Shown here in pieces: positions 34,351 to 46,780 of a stretch of 64,000 nucleotides of DNA (position 1 is the first letter of the stretch; each line of letters begins with the position of its first letter). A model generated the notes under the pieces. The model saw only the letters and a list, made by a program, of their open reading frames with translations. It was not told the DNA's origin and searched no databases. Source of the DNA: Torymus aiolomorphi (taxonomy: Eukaryota > Arthropoda > Insecta > Hymenoptera > Torymidae); NCBI GenBank assembly GCA_036365515.1, contig CM070873.1, forward strand, positions 226,191,876 to 226,255,875. The letters are read 5' to 3'. Both the position numbers and the translations under genes were made by a program.

Positions 34351-35450
34351 AATTAGGTTATGCATCGGAGACAATAATCGTGCAGAGTTGCGTAGCCGCC
34401 CATCAAAGTGGGACGACCATGACGCAGTTTTAGTGTAATAATATAAGAGTATGCGATGTTGTTGAACTTAGAATTATCGAAAAGGATGGATATAATTCGG
34501 CGGATATTGTAGCTTTTTATTTAAATTCACTATTTTACATAATTACTGTGATGTTCGTGAATGGTTTATATATCAGTCGCGCAGACGATTAAGAGAAAAG
34601 GTTTCCTGTAGGTACCAGAATGAATTTTGTGGAATGACGCCGAAAAGCTCTTCATTTTATTGCAAAATAATGGAAATGCTTTAGCACAATGACGCTTGTG
34701 AAGCTATAAAAATTCGTTTCATTATATTTTCTGAATTTTTTTAATATGAAACAGGATTGTTAATTGTTCCACATAAAACTTTTTTACATGGAAATGTGAA
34801 CATTTTTTAAAGATTTTACTCGCTTATTGTGAAAAACTCCGTTTTTAATATTTTGTATGCCCAATGTTAAAAAGCCAATAAGTGTAAAATAATACGTATT
34901 CAAAAATGTTAGTAAATTAATTGAATCGAAAATTATTTTGTAAATATTCGGTTACTGTAACTTTTATTTACATAGTTTGTATAATAAATTAGTGCAAATA
35001 GGTCTAAATTATTTATTACGTCGAATGAATAATTATATATTATGTACATGTAAAAATGATAAATAAATATTTTAATAGATTTATAAATGCTAGAAACAAT
35101 AATACTAAACACAATTAAAATGAAATATATAGTAGAGCTTTATTTAAAGATTCTTAACACAGAAATACCTGTAGACACTTTTCATTGATAAAACTAGACA
35201 ATTATGTAATTCTATTCTCATGCGACCGAGAGATTGACTAATCCCCTTCGGAATATAGGATATACGTATATAGGTATATATAATTAGATAGAATAAAAGC
35301 ACCAGCTGTCGGTCATCTAATTTAGTTCTCGGCTACTTTTTCTTTGATGGAAAAAAAAACGATTTTGAACTTTAAAGCGATGACTGCAAAGTAAATAACC
35401 TCTACATTACTTTACGATTTATTAGTTGAGCAAATTTTATTTTTGTGTAA
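34351..35450. other. AT-rich stretch without a gene
   Basis: No recognisable feature. Confidence 0.6.
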
Positions 35451-35451
35451 C

Positions 35452-36005
35452 TGTTACAACGAAAATGTCTGACAAATAGGGTATGGTCAACCACTAGTGT
35501 CACCACCTTATAACGGGTACCTACTATCTGATTCGTACTTACAAAATTAAGATTATTCACTTAAGGCTAGAAAAACACATAAAGATGAAATTTTACCGCG
35601 AAGACGCGTCACCACAATACGCCTAATGGGCGACGCTATATTTATTGTAAACAATCGCAACTACTTATCTAATTGTGTAGGGGTCGGCCGCGCTGGCTCT
35701 CCCAACCTGGCTCCACTACGTTCCCTGGCATACACTACTCCGATGCTCTTCAGAAACGTGGATTCTGGTACTCCGGCTTCTTGAGCCGAGTGGAAAGAGG
35801 CCTTAGATTCTCTGCCTATATATAGCAAGCAATTACGGCCTCACCCAATTGTCGAAATTACGTGAGAAAAAGAAAATTATACCAAAAGTCAGCCTTTTTA
35901 ACCGTCAAAGTGAGAACGTGCCACAACCAACAAAAAAAACTTCCTTTGATTCCATTAAACATTTATGCAAAAGTATATCAGCATTAACTTATTATAACTG
36001 CGAAG
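35452..36005 (+). other. Unassigned GC-richer segment; weak solo-LTR candidate
   Basis: Starts TGTTACAACG, a form often seen at LTR starts, and contains a TATATATAG box at about 35817-35825 after a GC-rich stretch (35690-35800). I cannot place a CA end, a polyadenylation signal or a target duplication, so the LTR reading is weak. No gene is seen. Confidence 0.2.
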
Positions 36006-37150
36006 GGATTACTCCGGCTCGGGCGCGAGCAGGGCATGGCGAGAAATCCATCACATCGTAAATCAAGATTAATATGCCCTCGACCAAAGTGGATTCCACC
36101 GTAACGACGGGGAAAAACATTTCCGCTCGTGGCGCGGTGCTCGGCAACGCCACGGAGACGCGCAAAAAAAGAGAAGAGATACGAAATATCCGATACGAAA
36201 ATAAGCGATTCCATAATGAACGAAAACAGAAAAGTTGATCGGACGGACGGGTGTGCGCGCACGCGTTAATCTCGTTACGTGCGATTGACGAGCGAGTTGC
36301 TCGGCGCCTGCGGAGCGCCGGCAACGCGCCGCGTTAATTCCATTAATATCCCGGGAATATTGCAATCTCTCGTGATTAGTTTGATGCGTCGCTCGAGAGG
36401 GCGGAAAAATTTCACAAGAAAACAATCTCGCACTTATCCGTAAACAATCCCCGACTGTATACGTGTGCGAATGCTTAATTAGCGAGCTCGCGTATGCGTC
36501 TAGAACCAGACGCATATAGTTAGACACACTTAAGTGCACGCGCGCGCGCCCAGACAAACGCAGGGTGCGTCAGCTTGCCAGCTTGCTTTTGGCTCTCGCG
36601 CGTGTACGTATATATGTGTGTGTATAATACGTGACATAGAAGGTGGCGCACAGCGGGCCAGGACGCGCATCAGAGCTGATTCTCCCGTTACGTTATTAAG
36701 CTCGCTGACACACAATGTCATAAGTTCGTTACGGCCCGCTAGCGGCACTACTCCGGCTCTATTTACCTCACCCTCGCGCCTCATCTCGCAATCTATTTAT
36801 CCGTCTTTCCCTTACGGCGCCGTCGACGTCGCTGCAGCAGCTATACAAGATACACTCTTCGCGGCCCTCTCCGACCTCGTTACGCTCTTAGTCTGCCATT
36901 AGGGGAAAATTGCGCGCGCGCACGTGCCGCTGTAGAGTGCCTGCGATGTGTATCCAAATGAGTCCGCGATTTTTCGTCGGGGTACATGTGTGTGCGAGCG
37001 TGCGTATGTATGTATATGTAGACGAATACTGCTCCATTCGACGACGAGTGCGCACGCGCCGATTAATGGTCGCCGAGTTTGGAGAGGCTCGCGTCGCCGA
37101 CGGGTTGACAGTGCGCACCGGAGGCCTGTCCGATTTTGTGATTGAGTAAT
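36006..37150. other. CpG-rich block, function unknown
   Basis: CpG-dense, with CGCGCGCG runs near 36540 and 36913 and a TATATGTGTGTGTATAATAC segment near 36610. The 162-codon minus frame (36069-36557) and the 122-codon plus frame (36534-36902) have no recognisable domain. Confidence 0.4.
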
Positions 37151-38480
37151 TTATTATAGACGGATTTTCACACGAAAATGGGAATGTCGCTTTAAGTAAG
37201 TTTAATGGAAATGAAGAATGAGCTGCATTAGATTAAATTTTAAGGAAGAATTAAAGGCTTTAAAGATAATCTGGTTGGGAAAAAAGGGTAGCATAAAAAT
37301 AGTGTCTTATACAGGATTTGTCTGGCTAAAGCCTAGGCTCAGTGTTTTTACGTTAATAAAGGAAATCCGGGATGTCTCGTAAATTCAGTGTAATTATAAA
37401 TATTTCGTAAAATCTTAGTATGAGCTAAGGTGTAATGTTAAACCTAGTCAATAAAAACAGCTATTTGTACGATACCGCTTTTAGATGGAAAAATAATGGA
37501 GCCGCGATTAATTTAATCTTTGCTTACAATTTATTATATATGAGTATACTTATGTAAAAGAATAAAAAAAAGTTATTGAACAAAGTGGGTCTAAATGGTT
37601 ATATTTGCCGGGGTATACGCTAAGTGAAAGGGGCATTTTTGGGGTTTCCCGAGATTCCCTCTCTGTTATTTGGCCACCTTTAATATCGAGGATGGTCAGC
37701 TAGTATCCAATAGCTACAAGTATATTTTGCATGAAAGCTTTGATTCAACTTCGGTGAAGACAGAGCGTTATTTGAACAAAACAAAAATAATTAGGTTATA
37801 GTTAGATCTGGATAAAATTATGAGCAAATAATTTTGACAACTGAACAATAATCTTTGATAGTAACATCAATAAGTAAACTTTAACACAATTCAACTAAAC
37901 ATCGAATATCCAATATTTTGATTTCTTTCACTTGTTATGTTTTACAATATAATTACTGGTAGGATAAAATCCATTAGTAAGTTTATTAAAACTAAATTAA
38001 AAAAATTAAAAATTAAATCAAATTAAAAAAAATTTAAATAATAAAGTATAATAAAATCCATTAAAATTTCATTTTCTCGAATATCCATTATGAAAGTAAC
38101 AATTGAAATTGATACATGTAATGAGAATTAATTAAAAGCTATATTACAAATTCAATTAATTACATTATTACGGATTATCTTTGGCATAATTTCAAAACGA
38201 AGTTAATATAGAAAAATTACTAATACTAACTTTTACACATTTAAAGCTTGAATACTCTTGAATAAGGTTTTTAAATACAAATTCGAACGGTATTATAAAT
38301 TGAAAATTATTAATCAAAACGTGTTCGTAAATGCTCCTTATAATGTGAAAAGTCATTACGCCCAGTAGTTATTATTCAACAAACGCGCGGTTGTAGAAAA
38401 TAAAACGAAATTATAACCCGGGCATAAAAAGCGGCCCTATTACAAGTTTAAATCGGCCCGGAGCGCTTCATTTCATATAT
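37151..38480. other. AT-rich stretch without a gene
   Basis: No recognisable feature. 37980-38060 is extremely A-rich. Confidence 0.6.
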
Positions 38481-39330
38481 AATTCGTCGCTTCTACGGCG
38501 ACGTGCAACAACTGCAATTATTCAGAGCTATCGTACTTCTGTATGTATGCATTAAAAGGGGAAAAATGAATGAGCGAGAGCACGGAAACGTACATACGCA
38601 CATACAAGAGGGCGCTAGCAAGAGAAAGAGAGAGGAGGTGGGAGAGTGCGGGGGAGACACAGACAGATAGGGGAAAACGAGCAAGAATTAACGAGACCGC
38701 GGGAGGCTGTACGTTAACGAGGAAAGGTCATTGAAAATGAATTATTTCCGATGGCTCGACGCCATTAAAGCCGACGCGCACGCTCGCCTCCATAACGCGA
38801 AACTTTATGTATACGTACCTACATACATACGTATGTGCGGTACGCTCCGCAGCCGACGCGTATCGCGGTCTTTACTCTTTTCCCTCGTTATCATCCCTTA
38901 TTCTCCGCACTTTTCTCCCTCTGTTCTTTCCGCGCTCCCTGCATTTCTCTCTCTCGCTCCCTCCCTCTCTCTTCTTTCCGTCTCACTTCTCGCCTTCGTG
39001 CGTCAGGCGATACGGGCGCAGCTCGTAGCTCCGTTTTAACAAGGGGGCAGGTATACACCCACACACACGCGCGCGTGCGCGATTATCGTACGGCTTCTCG
39101 AGCCTCTCTTTCTGCGCAGCTTGTTTACTCGCGACGCCAAACAACACACTGCCTACCCCGAGCGCGAGAAGAAACCGAGGGCGGGAAGGGGCCTGCGCGA
39201 GGAAGGGTTATATTTTTAAGAGTTTGTTTCTCTTTCGCGTTCTCGCGGTTTTCCGTTCGCTCGGCTGAAGTAGGAAATTATCCGACGGCGCGTTCGTTTA
39301 CCCAGCCTTGTTATTATTAGGCATTAAAAG
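38481..39330. other. CpG-rich block with GA and CT patches
   Basis: Purine-rich at 38560-38680, pyrimidine-rich at 38870-39000, then CpG-dense with ACACGCGCGCGTGCGCG near 39063. The 161-codon frame at 38835-39320 is Arg/Ser-rich without a motif. Confidence 0.4.
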
Positions 39331-40170
39331 GCTGCGCGAGACTTTTTCAAACTCGAGCTCGTTGTATTGAAAGTGCGCGTGGAGAGTAAGAGGATTGGCG
39401 GGATTCCACAGCAGGGTGGAATTTATTTATCACAGAAGTTGTACATGCTCCGAGGTTCAGTGTATCTCTGGTGTTAGAGCAACACGAGTTGTAAGAACTT
39501 TATAATTTAAATGCCCAACCAGAGAGAACAATCTGATGTGGATTTTTATTTTTTAAATTGCGAGATTTTCTTTTCGATTCATTTTGTTTTTATGAAGGCT
39601 ACCTATGCGAATATAAGTTTTTCATTTGATGATGTAAGAAAAGCACTTCAAACGGCATTTCTCCAATGCTACTTCGCCTCAATTATTCCAAGCTAAATGG
39701 TTATTGAATCAAAATATGCGATTCGTTACAATATTTCATTGTTTTCATTGATTGTTTTACCATTTAAATCGCCAATATATCGTATCAACGTATTGAGTCT
39801 ACCATCGGATTGCGTTGACAGCATGAAACGTTGATTGATTTAAATGCATTATTGTTACGGAACGAAAAATATAGTATTTTCTACAGATGGAATTCATCAA
39901 TCACTAACGTTGGTATTTTTAAATCAGAATTTCGATGAATTTTCCTAATACAATAAAATTTTTCGCGAATAAAAGTCGTTTTAATTGAATTATAGAGCTG
40001 GAAATATCGAAACCGATGGAAATATATATATAAATTCGAAAATCATTCGACAAGCGCGCTCGCTGAATAAACCTGAAACCTGATGTCAATTCTATCCATT
40101 CCGCTTTAATAAATAATCTGTAAAACGGGCGTGGCTGCTACAAAATTAAACAAACCCTTTTGACAAAAAA
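39331..40170. other. AT-rich stretch without a gene
   Basis: No recognisable feature. Confidence 0.55.
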
Positions 40171-41040
40171 AAACCGTTTCTCCCTCAATCTCACTAGAGT
40201 GCTGATGAATCGGGGTCTTTGCGCAGAGTGGCGAAGCGCGGCGCTCGTGCAGATTCCAGAAAAAAAGGCGAGCGTCGAAAGCTCGGAGAATCCGTAATGG
40301 AGATAAGAATACTGGGCCGCGGAAACGATTAAGTTAAAAGTTTGAACAATTAATTAATTACCGCGCGCCGCCAGCGAATCCGGGGCTCTTCTCTCGAGCT
40401 TCGGGTATAGAGCTTCGCGTCGTCCCATCTCCCTTCCATTCTCCGTCGGACTTGGCGCGCGCCGCAAGTTTGCTGCAAAATTTGTGTAATGAAACGAAAT
40501 AGAATAACGCGGAGTTTTCGGCGTTTTACCCCCTCTCTTTCTCTATCCCCGCCCGCGCAATTATGCCGAAAGTTTGTCTGTAATTTAGAGGTAAACTCGG
40601 TACGGGGGAGGGTAAAGTTTGGGCAAACAATAATTTACAACTGTAAGTCAGTCGCGACGTCAGCGGCACCAACAACGGCCGCGCGAGCTTTCTATTTCGA
40701 CACGCTTTGAATATTTCCGCAGATCGTGTGCGCGCGCGACCCGGCGAATTATTTCATCGGGGCTAATGGCGAGCTTTGTTTTTCTGCGGGAAGCGCGCGG
40801 ACGGAAGCGCTCGTGCGCGCCCGTGCGAGTTTTCTCTCGATGCTAACGTTCTCACATTCATCACGGCGGGACAAAAAGTTACGCGCACGCGCACGAGAGA
40901 GAGTGAGAGGGGGAGAGAGAGAGGTACAAATCTTAATCTACCGAACTGGAGCGAGTTTAACTGCTTGTTTTTGCTTGCGACGAGGAAGCGGAAGAGCTTT
41001 GTAACGGTGGGAGCATTTGAATCCATGATTTTGATGAATT
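40171..41040. other. CpG-rich block, function unknown
   Basis: High CpG (GCGCGCGC-type runs near 40456 and 40730) and a GA patch at 40895-40923. No coding support. Confidence 0.4.
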
Positions 41041-41690
41041 TCTAGCGTTCTACAATTGTTACAGTTGAGGACTTTTCGCGGAATTTATATATTTCCGTGT
41101 TCATATTTCTGTGTTGGAAATTCAGTTATTCTTGGAACTTTTGTAACGCAACGAAACCTTTGAAGTAATAATATAAATTTCATTTAGTAGAACATTTCTT
41201 CATTAAATCCTAATGATTTTGTACTATGCTAATTATAATTATAATTTCTGGCGCACCAATTTAGCTGTATAAAGAGAACGCATTTTCTATACATTAGTCA
41301 CTCATACTAGCCTTGATATTGAATATCATTTATTGTACATGGTAATACAATATTTCCACATACGCTCCATTCCACAAATTCCAGGTCTTATTTATTTTTA
41401 CGTTATCAATATGGCTAAAATATAAAACAGTTATACCATACGTGAAAATATACTGCGTTATACAACGTTAATTAATTCGCGATGTACGAATATACATTTA
41501 ACTAAAATTCGCACACACGAAGCTAATTTTATGTTGCCAACCTGTAAGCTAAAAACTGTTTTGCGCCCTTTAAAGTATCTAGATTGCTCGGCGCTCGAAT
41601 ATAAATAAATATGCCAGAGCATTTCAGCGAGTTCTCGTACCACAATTTTTAAACTTCATTTCGTAAACATTCATAAAAACATCGCCACTC
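41041..41690. other. AT-rich stretch without a gene
   Basis: No recognisable feature. Confidence 0.6.
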
Positions 41691-42660
41691 GGCGCGTTCG
41701 CGTAACACACAGCTATAAAGCAAAAAAGGACGTCAAGACGACCGTGCGGGCGCATTCGAAAATATAATAAAATATGAAATTCTCAATTTCACCGCTGTGC
41801 GCATATATGCCCCTTTTCTACATCTCTCTCTCCCCACTCGGTCCTTTACTTCTCTACATCTCGTGCTCCTTCTCACTTTCTATCTCTTAATCCGCCGCTC
41901 GCTACCTTCTACCTCTCTCTCTCTCTCTCTTTTTCGCTCATCACTCGCGGAGCGAAAATTTCGCCGACGTATCTCGTACAATTCCGCTCGCGGCAAATAA
42001 CATCCGTCCAAATAAGGAAGATATATACGCCCGGTAGCTCGTCTTCGGCTGGCGCGCAACTGTCCTCCTCTCCAGCCCCCGCGGAACTTTTGGACCCTCG
42101 CGAAAGATTCACGCGTGGGCGCTCAGCCCCCATCCCCTTTCTTAGCCTCGTAAATCATCGCCGGTAATTTCTTCCATTTCTCTTCGTGTCGCCGCTACCG
42201 CCGTGCGCTCGTTTCGAGGTCGCGCGGCACGGTCGGTAAGGCATTTTTGCCAGCCAGCCAGCCAGACAGTCGGATGGAGCGTCTCTTCGTCTCTGTCTTC
42301 CGGCCCCGTGCGTTTCCGCGCGCGGGACAAGAACTGCGCTCGCCGGAAATTCGAACTATCCACCCGACTAAGAATTCTCGAGTATGAAAGAAACGAAGGA
42401 ACTGCGGAGCCCGGGCTCGGCGCACACCGCCAGCCTCGCGCGCTCGCGCGACCGTACGTCGCGGGATTTCTTTATACGGGGTGCCTGACTGCCGGCCGAG
42501 CACATTCCCCGCGTGTCCCTTTGTGCTTTATCGTGCTCCCTTTCGCGATACTTGAGCGCACGACTCGCAGCGAGTATCTTTTGCCGGAGAAAAAGGGAAT
42601 GGCTGATTCATTGTTGCTTATTCAACCCGGCGAATGTTTTTCGATCTGTGTGTTTTTTTT
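41691..42660. other. CpG-rich block, function unknown
   Basis: Includes a (CT)n patch (41912-41930), a (GCCA)n run near 42250-42268 and dense CpG at 42180-42480. The 154-codon frame at 42203-42667 has no recognisable domain. Confidence 0.4.
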
Positions 42661-43690
42661 TTGTTAAAAAATTTGCGATGCTACAGGTTGTGTGCAACCG
42701 AATTGAGTGGGTGAAAAAATAGAAAATAAGCAGACGGTATATAGTGAATGTAAATAATTTACTAAGTAAAAACCATCAAATTAGAAACATACCGTCAATT
42801 GAATGAATGAGATGAAAAAAATCATATCTATTAGAAATACTGTAAAATGTGAGTATGAATGAAAGTAGAATGTAATTTAACGGAACGTTAATTTCGTTTA
42901 TTGGTAAGTATATACAGGTTGTTTCTTTTGCAAATGAAATCATTTAAGATTGTCAGAGGTCAGTACAACTATGCAAATATAGTTCATTAAACAACTAGTG
43001 CACAAAGTAGATATGACTTTGCGTGAGTTGAGATTAAGAAAAAAGAGAGTAAAAATCATCCTAGTACCAGAATTGCGTGTAAATTAGTTGGGAGCCTGCG
43101 CAAGAAATTAGACAACCTGTACGTATTTAGCGTGTGCAAAGTACCTGTTCTCTCGCATTATTGCGCGTAGAACTTCGTACACCAAGATTAAAAAAAGCAT
43201 TTTTTATCAACACTTATACAAACTTTTTATGAATTTATGAAATTCCTACGCACACTGAAGAAGAATTTATTTATATTTAATAAGAAAATATATTAAAAAT
43301 GTACAGAAAAATATATTAACTATTAATATACGCATCTTTATAGTAAGACTTAGAATATTTCCGTCAAATATTCCCTTATTTCGCCAAAATCAGCTACTTT
43401 AATGTTAATAGTTAACATATATATTAAATATAAATAAATCCTTCTCTCAATGCATTTTTCATTGAAATCGATTATTGATATTTTTATTGTTAATAATGTT
43501 CTTGATATTATTCACATAGTCTTTTAGATTATCTGAGTATATGCATATTTTAAATGCAACTATAATAATATACAAGACATTTCATTTATTATTCATTTTC
43601 TATTCTCATTTTAACGCATACTAAAAATATGGCTTTACGTTATAAACTGAAAAACTCTTCCATTCACTAAGAATGTATTTTCAAATTCGA
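42661..43690. other. AT-rich stretch without a gene
   Basis: No recognisable feature. Confidence 0.6.
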
Positions 43691-44330
43691 AAATTTTCTC
43701 GTTCTCTTGGTATATCTTCACAGTACTCGCTACATTACCTCTCCTCGCGTGAAGCCTCAAGCGCGTAGACACGCGTATTACAGACAGACAGATAGCGCGA
43801 GACGCTCCCGCGGCTGCGCGTCGCGCCGAAAACTGGAAAACAGCCGATGCTTTTTCCCTCCCGCTTTCCTCCTCTCTCTCTCACCCCTTCTCTCCCCCAT
43901 CCCCCACTGGGTGGTTTATCGCCCTCTGACTACGGCGTAGGTCCCGCCTTAGAACCGGCAACTTTCCTGCCCCTGTGCGCGAGGGAAGTTATTTACGCGG
44001 TGGAACAGTCCGAGAAACGGGACGGCTGGAAATATATATAAGGCAGACACGAAAATATACCCCCCACGAGGTGCTATATCGACGACGACGGAGATGACGA
44101 AAAAGAGAGAAAAAAGTGAGAGGGAGAGAGAAGTCTCGTCGATAACGGGGAGACGTTGGATGCGAAAGTGGTAATAGAGTATCGCGCGGTGTGTCGTTTA
44201 GAAGACTTGCAGAGTGCTGGAGCATAAGGGGAATACAGAATATCGCGAGAGAAGTGAAAAAGTTTTTTGCGGTTGAAAAAGTTTCGAGTAAGTAGCGAGT
44301 CTGCGCGATCATATTTTTTTCGGTCGATCT
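43691..44330. other. CpG-rich block, function unknown
   Basis: CT-skewed at 43850-43905, then GA-skewed at 44080-44140. No coding support. Confidence 0.4.
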
Positions 44331-44760
44331 AAAATGCCAAAAATAGTTTTTTATCGAAAAATGTACTGCACTAAAACTTACGTTTTAGAAACTCTTTTGA
44401 AATCAATATTAAAAGATGTTTGTTGTACAAACGTCGACGTAAAGTATACATTACTTGAGAGTATAGTTTTCAGTTTTTGTTTACGACTAGAAAAATGATA
44501 TCCTATATCATTGGACAAATATAAGAAACGATATTAAAATAGAGTTTCCCTGATAGAAATTGTAACCAACCGTACGCCATCCGTTCACCAAATCGCAAGG
44601 GTTTGGCCAACCGTTTAACCAACATTTAGCGATAAATACCGCTTATTTCGTCACGGAATCACCCTTGCGCTTGGTTAACGAATTCTTAATATTAAAAATC
44701 TTAAATAAAAATCATTTACACAACTTATTATTTAAATAAAACTCTCAAAATTTGTATTAT

Positions 44761-45288
44761 TCATAGAATAATAAAAAACCGCATATTAATAGTATTTTTC
44801 TTCAGATAAATATGGTTAAATCGGTAATGGGTAAAGTTTTGTTTGTTCAAATTGAGGTTAGGGCGTGTTAATGTGTAGTGTGCTAGTGTAGGTAAAAGTC
44901 TTGGTTTTAAGATTTTTAAAAGTTTGTCCACATGCACATGAGGTATTTTGTTATTAACAGTCCACTGTTTCAACTCCTCTATTTCTTTAATTCCGCACTT
45001 GATAATATTACTTGATTCACTTTCACTTTCTTCCTCAGTGCCATTTGATTCACATTCAGCAATATTATTTGACTCATTTTGTTTCTCAAATTCTATTATA
45101 CTTTCACTTTCTTCCTCACTTTCAGTTACATCATCACTTGAACTACTTTGGAATGTATTTACTTCTGGTAAATTTTTAAGTAATTTAACAGCATATTTAC
45201 TTTTTTCTTGCATTTCCTTAATTTTCTTTCTACGCCTATATTTTTTAGAACGGTTCTTACTTCCACTCATGTTGAAAATACAATACAC
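44761..45288 (-). CDS. N-terminal part of an uncharacterised transposon protein, 175 aa
   Basis: A 175-codon minus-strand frame within the TIR-bounded element. The first Met is at 45288. The second Met, seven residues on at 45270 (MSGSKNRSKK, with A at -3 from the ATG), is an equally good start. The protein has a basic N-terminus (residues 8-27, Lys/Arg-rich, possibly a nuclear signal), then an acidic Ser/Glu-rich linker (about 50-92). Next comes a segment at about 100-130, LKQWTVNNKIPHVHVDKLLK with ILKPRLLPTL. I associate that last segment with a conserved block near the N-terminus of uncharacterised insect transposon proteins (LR-WA---I-H---L--LLKIL). Similarity stops after LLPTL and the tail (about 132-175) looks unrelated, so the rest of the protein was probably deleted. 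Function unknown. Confidence 0.5.
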   Translation of the reverse strand: MYCIFNMSGSKNRSKKYRRRKKIKEMQEKSKYAVKLLKNLPEVNTFQSSSSDDVTESEEESESIIEFEKQNESNNIAECESNGTEEESESESSNIIKCGIKEIEELKQWTVNNKIPHVHVDKLLKILKPRLLPTLAHYTLTRPNLNLNKQNFTHYRFNHIYLKKNTINMRFFIIL

Positions 45289-45662
45289 AAAAACGCAATA
45301 ATTTGTATTGCTCCGTTTACAGTATCTGACCTTTACAGTGAAGCAAAACCACGCGATTCCGGCAATCCCGTCACGTGACTCGTATGAGTCTGCGCAGTTA
45401 AATACTTTTACCTATACATAACACATGAGCCTGCGATCGCACTCGTGTGTATGTAATATGTGTGTATTTATGTGCATGTGTGCTTGTCTTGCGGAAAGCG
45501 GGATGCGGACAGCAATTTCGGAGCATAGCCCACGTGCTACGCTGTCTACTTAACCTTCAAATAAATTTACTCCCAACTTCATTCAAATATTTTTTTAATG
45601 CATTACAATAATTTTTATTATTTTGAGAATAGTATAAATATTGCACTCCAATTGTTTATTAA

Positions 45663-45931
45663 TGTGTAATGGATCGATCTGACGGAGGCAGGTAAAAGAA
45701 TAAGAAAAACAAAGTTTTTTCTTTATATTTTTGCAACGTTTCGTTGGCATGATCCGCCAACCTCTTCAGGCTTATTCATATAGAGCCATGCCATATGCTC
45801 TATATGAATAAGCCTGAAGAGGTTGGCGGATCATGCCAACGAAACGTTGCAAAAATATAAAGAAAATATAAAGAAAAAACTTTGTTTTTCTTATTCTTTT
45901 ACCTGCCTCCGTCAGATCGATCCATTACACA
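45663..45931. mobile_element. Foldback (fully palindromic) MITE with TTAA target duplication
   Basis: Two long inverted arms, 45663-45786 and 45797-45931, start TGTGTAATGGATCGATCTGA and are separated by a ten-base loop. By eye the only arm difference is an 11-bp tandem duplication in the right arm (near 45855-45875). TTAA lies directly outside both ends (45659-45662 and 45932-45935), as for piggyBac-type insertions. The arms include GCAACGTTTCGTTGGCATGA. There is no coding sequence. It lies upstream of the minus-strand ORF within the larger transposon relic. Confidence 0.85.
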
Positions 45932-46151
45932 TTAATTTTTATTATTGTTTATGTATCAAAATCTTTTTGCATATCTATATTTCTTATTAATTTCTATTAT
46001 TGTTTTATGAGTTACTTAATGTTTTATTATTGATTGATAGTCCACCAACCGTTGGTTAACCGTTGGTCAATATTTTTCTTATTCGTTGGCCTAAATTATT
46101 GGCCAGCAGTTAGCAGATAAGCCATCCGAGTTGGTTTATTTTCTACCAGGG

Positions 46152-46780
46152 TTCTACAAAGTTATAAAGTATATAAGTTATTTGCGAATATGACTTACTA
46201 GTAAGACTAACTCCGCGTTAAAAAGCGTTTGGGCGAATTTGGACTGGATTCTCGCTGATGTCTAGCCACAAAAGTTTAATCACTCGCTGGTGGGATGGAT
46301 CCTGACTATTTTTCAGACTTTTAATTTTGTTATTAATTATAAGGATATACATAGATTTTCAAAGCATCTTCCAGGGGTAGAAATAATTTAAAAGAAAAAA
46401 GTTTTTAATAATATAACTTTAGAAAATGTGTAAAAAACAATGTAACAAACCATCTTTTGTAAGATAAGTTCAGCATGCTCATCTACGTAATAATAAGGTA
46501 GGTATATTTTACTATTAGTTTACATAATGTATAATGAGCGCCAAATAAATTGTTTGCATTTTATAAGAGAAGAATAGTTATAGATTTAACAGCTCAATAA
46601 AAATCTAGATATGAGACTGTGTTTTATTTATCAAATTGGAACAAGAAATTTAAGCACATTCTATAGAATGCCAAAGTTCCAGCTACTCTTTTCCCGGACG
46701 TTGTTAACAGGAAGCCAGTTATTGTTTCAGCAAGTTCTCCAAAGCTGCAAGCACATCCGTAAGAGAGACGCGACATAACG
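46152..46780. other. AT-rich stretch without a gene
   Basis: No recognisable feature. Confidence 0.6.

Larger units (their letters stand above)
44548..46151 (-). mobile_element. DNA transposon relic with TIRs and one retained ORF
   Basis: The left end reads CCCTGATAGAAATTGTAACC. The right end reverse complemented reads CCCTGGTAGAAAATAAACCA. The CCCTG(A/G)TAGAAA start and the following AACCAAC are shared. Sub-terminal CCAACCG and GGTTAAC motifs recur inside both ends (44570-44620 and 46040-46130), as in several cut-and-paste families. The interior keeps one minus-strand ORF (44761-45288) and has been entered by a foldback MITE (45663-45931). I see no clean target-site duplication, and no catalytic transposase sequence is present, so the copy is non-autonomous. 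Confidence 0.6.

Noticed and set aside
36069..36557. 162-codon minus frame with Cys/Arg-rich sequence
   Set aside because: No paired Cys/His motif and other frames are open; a composition effect.
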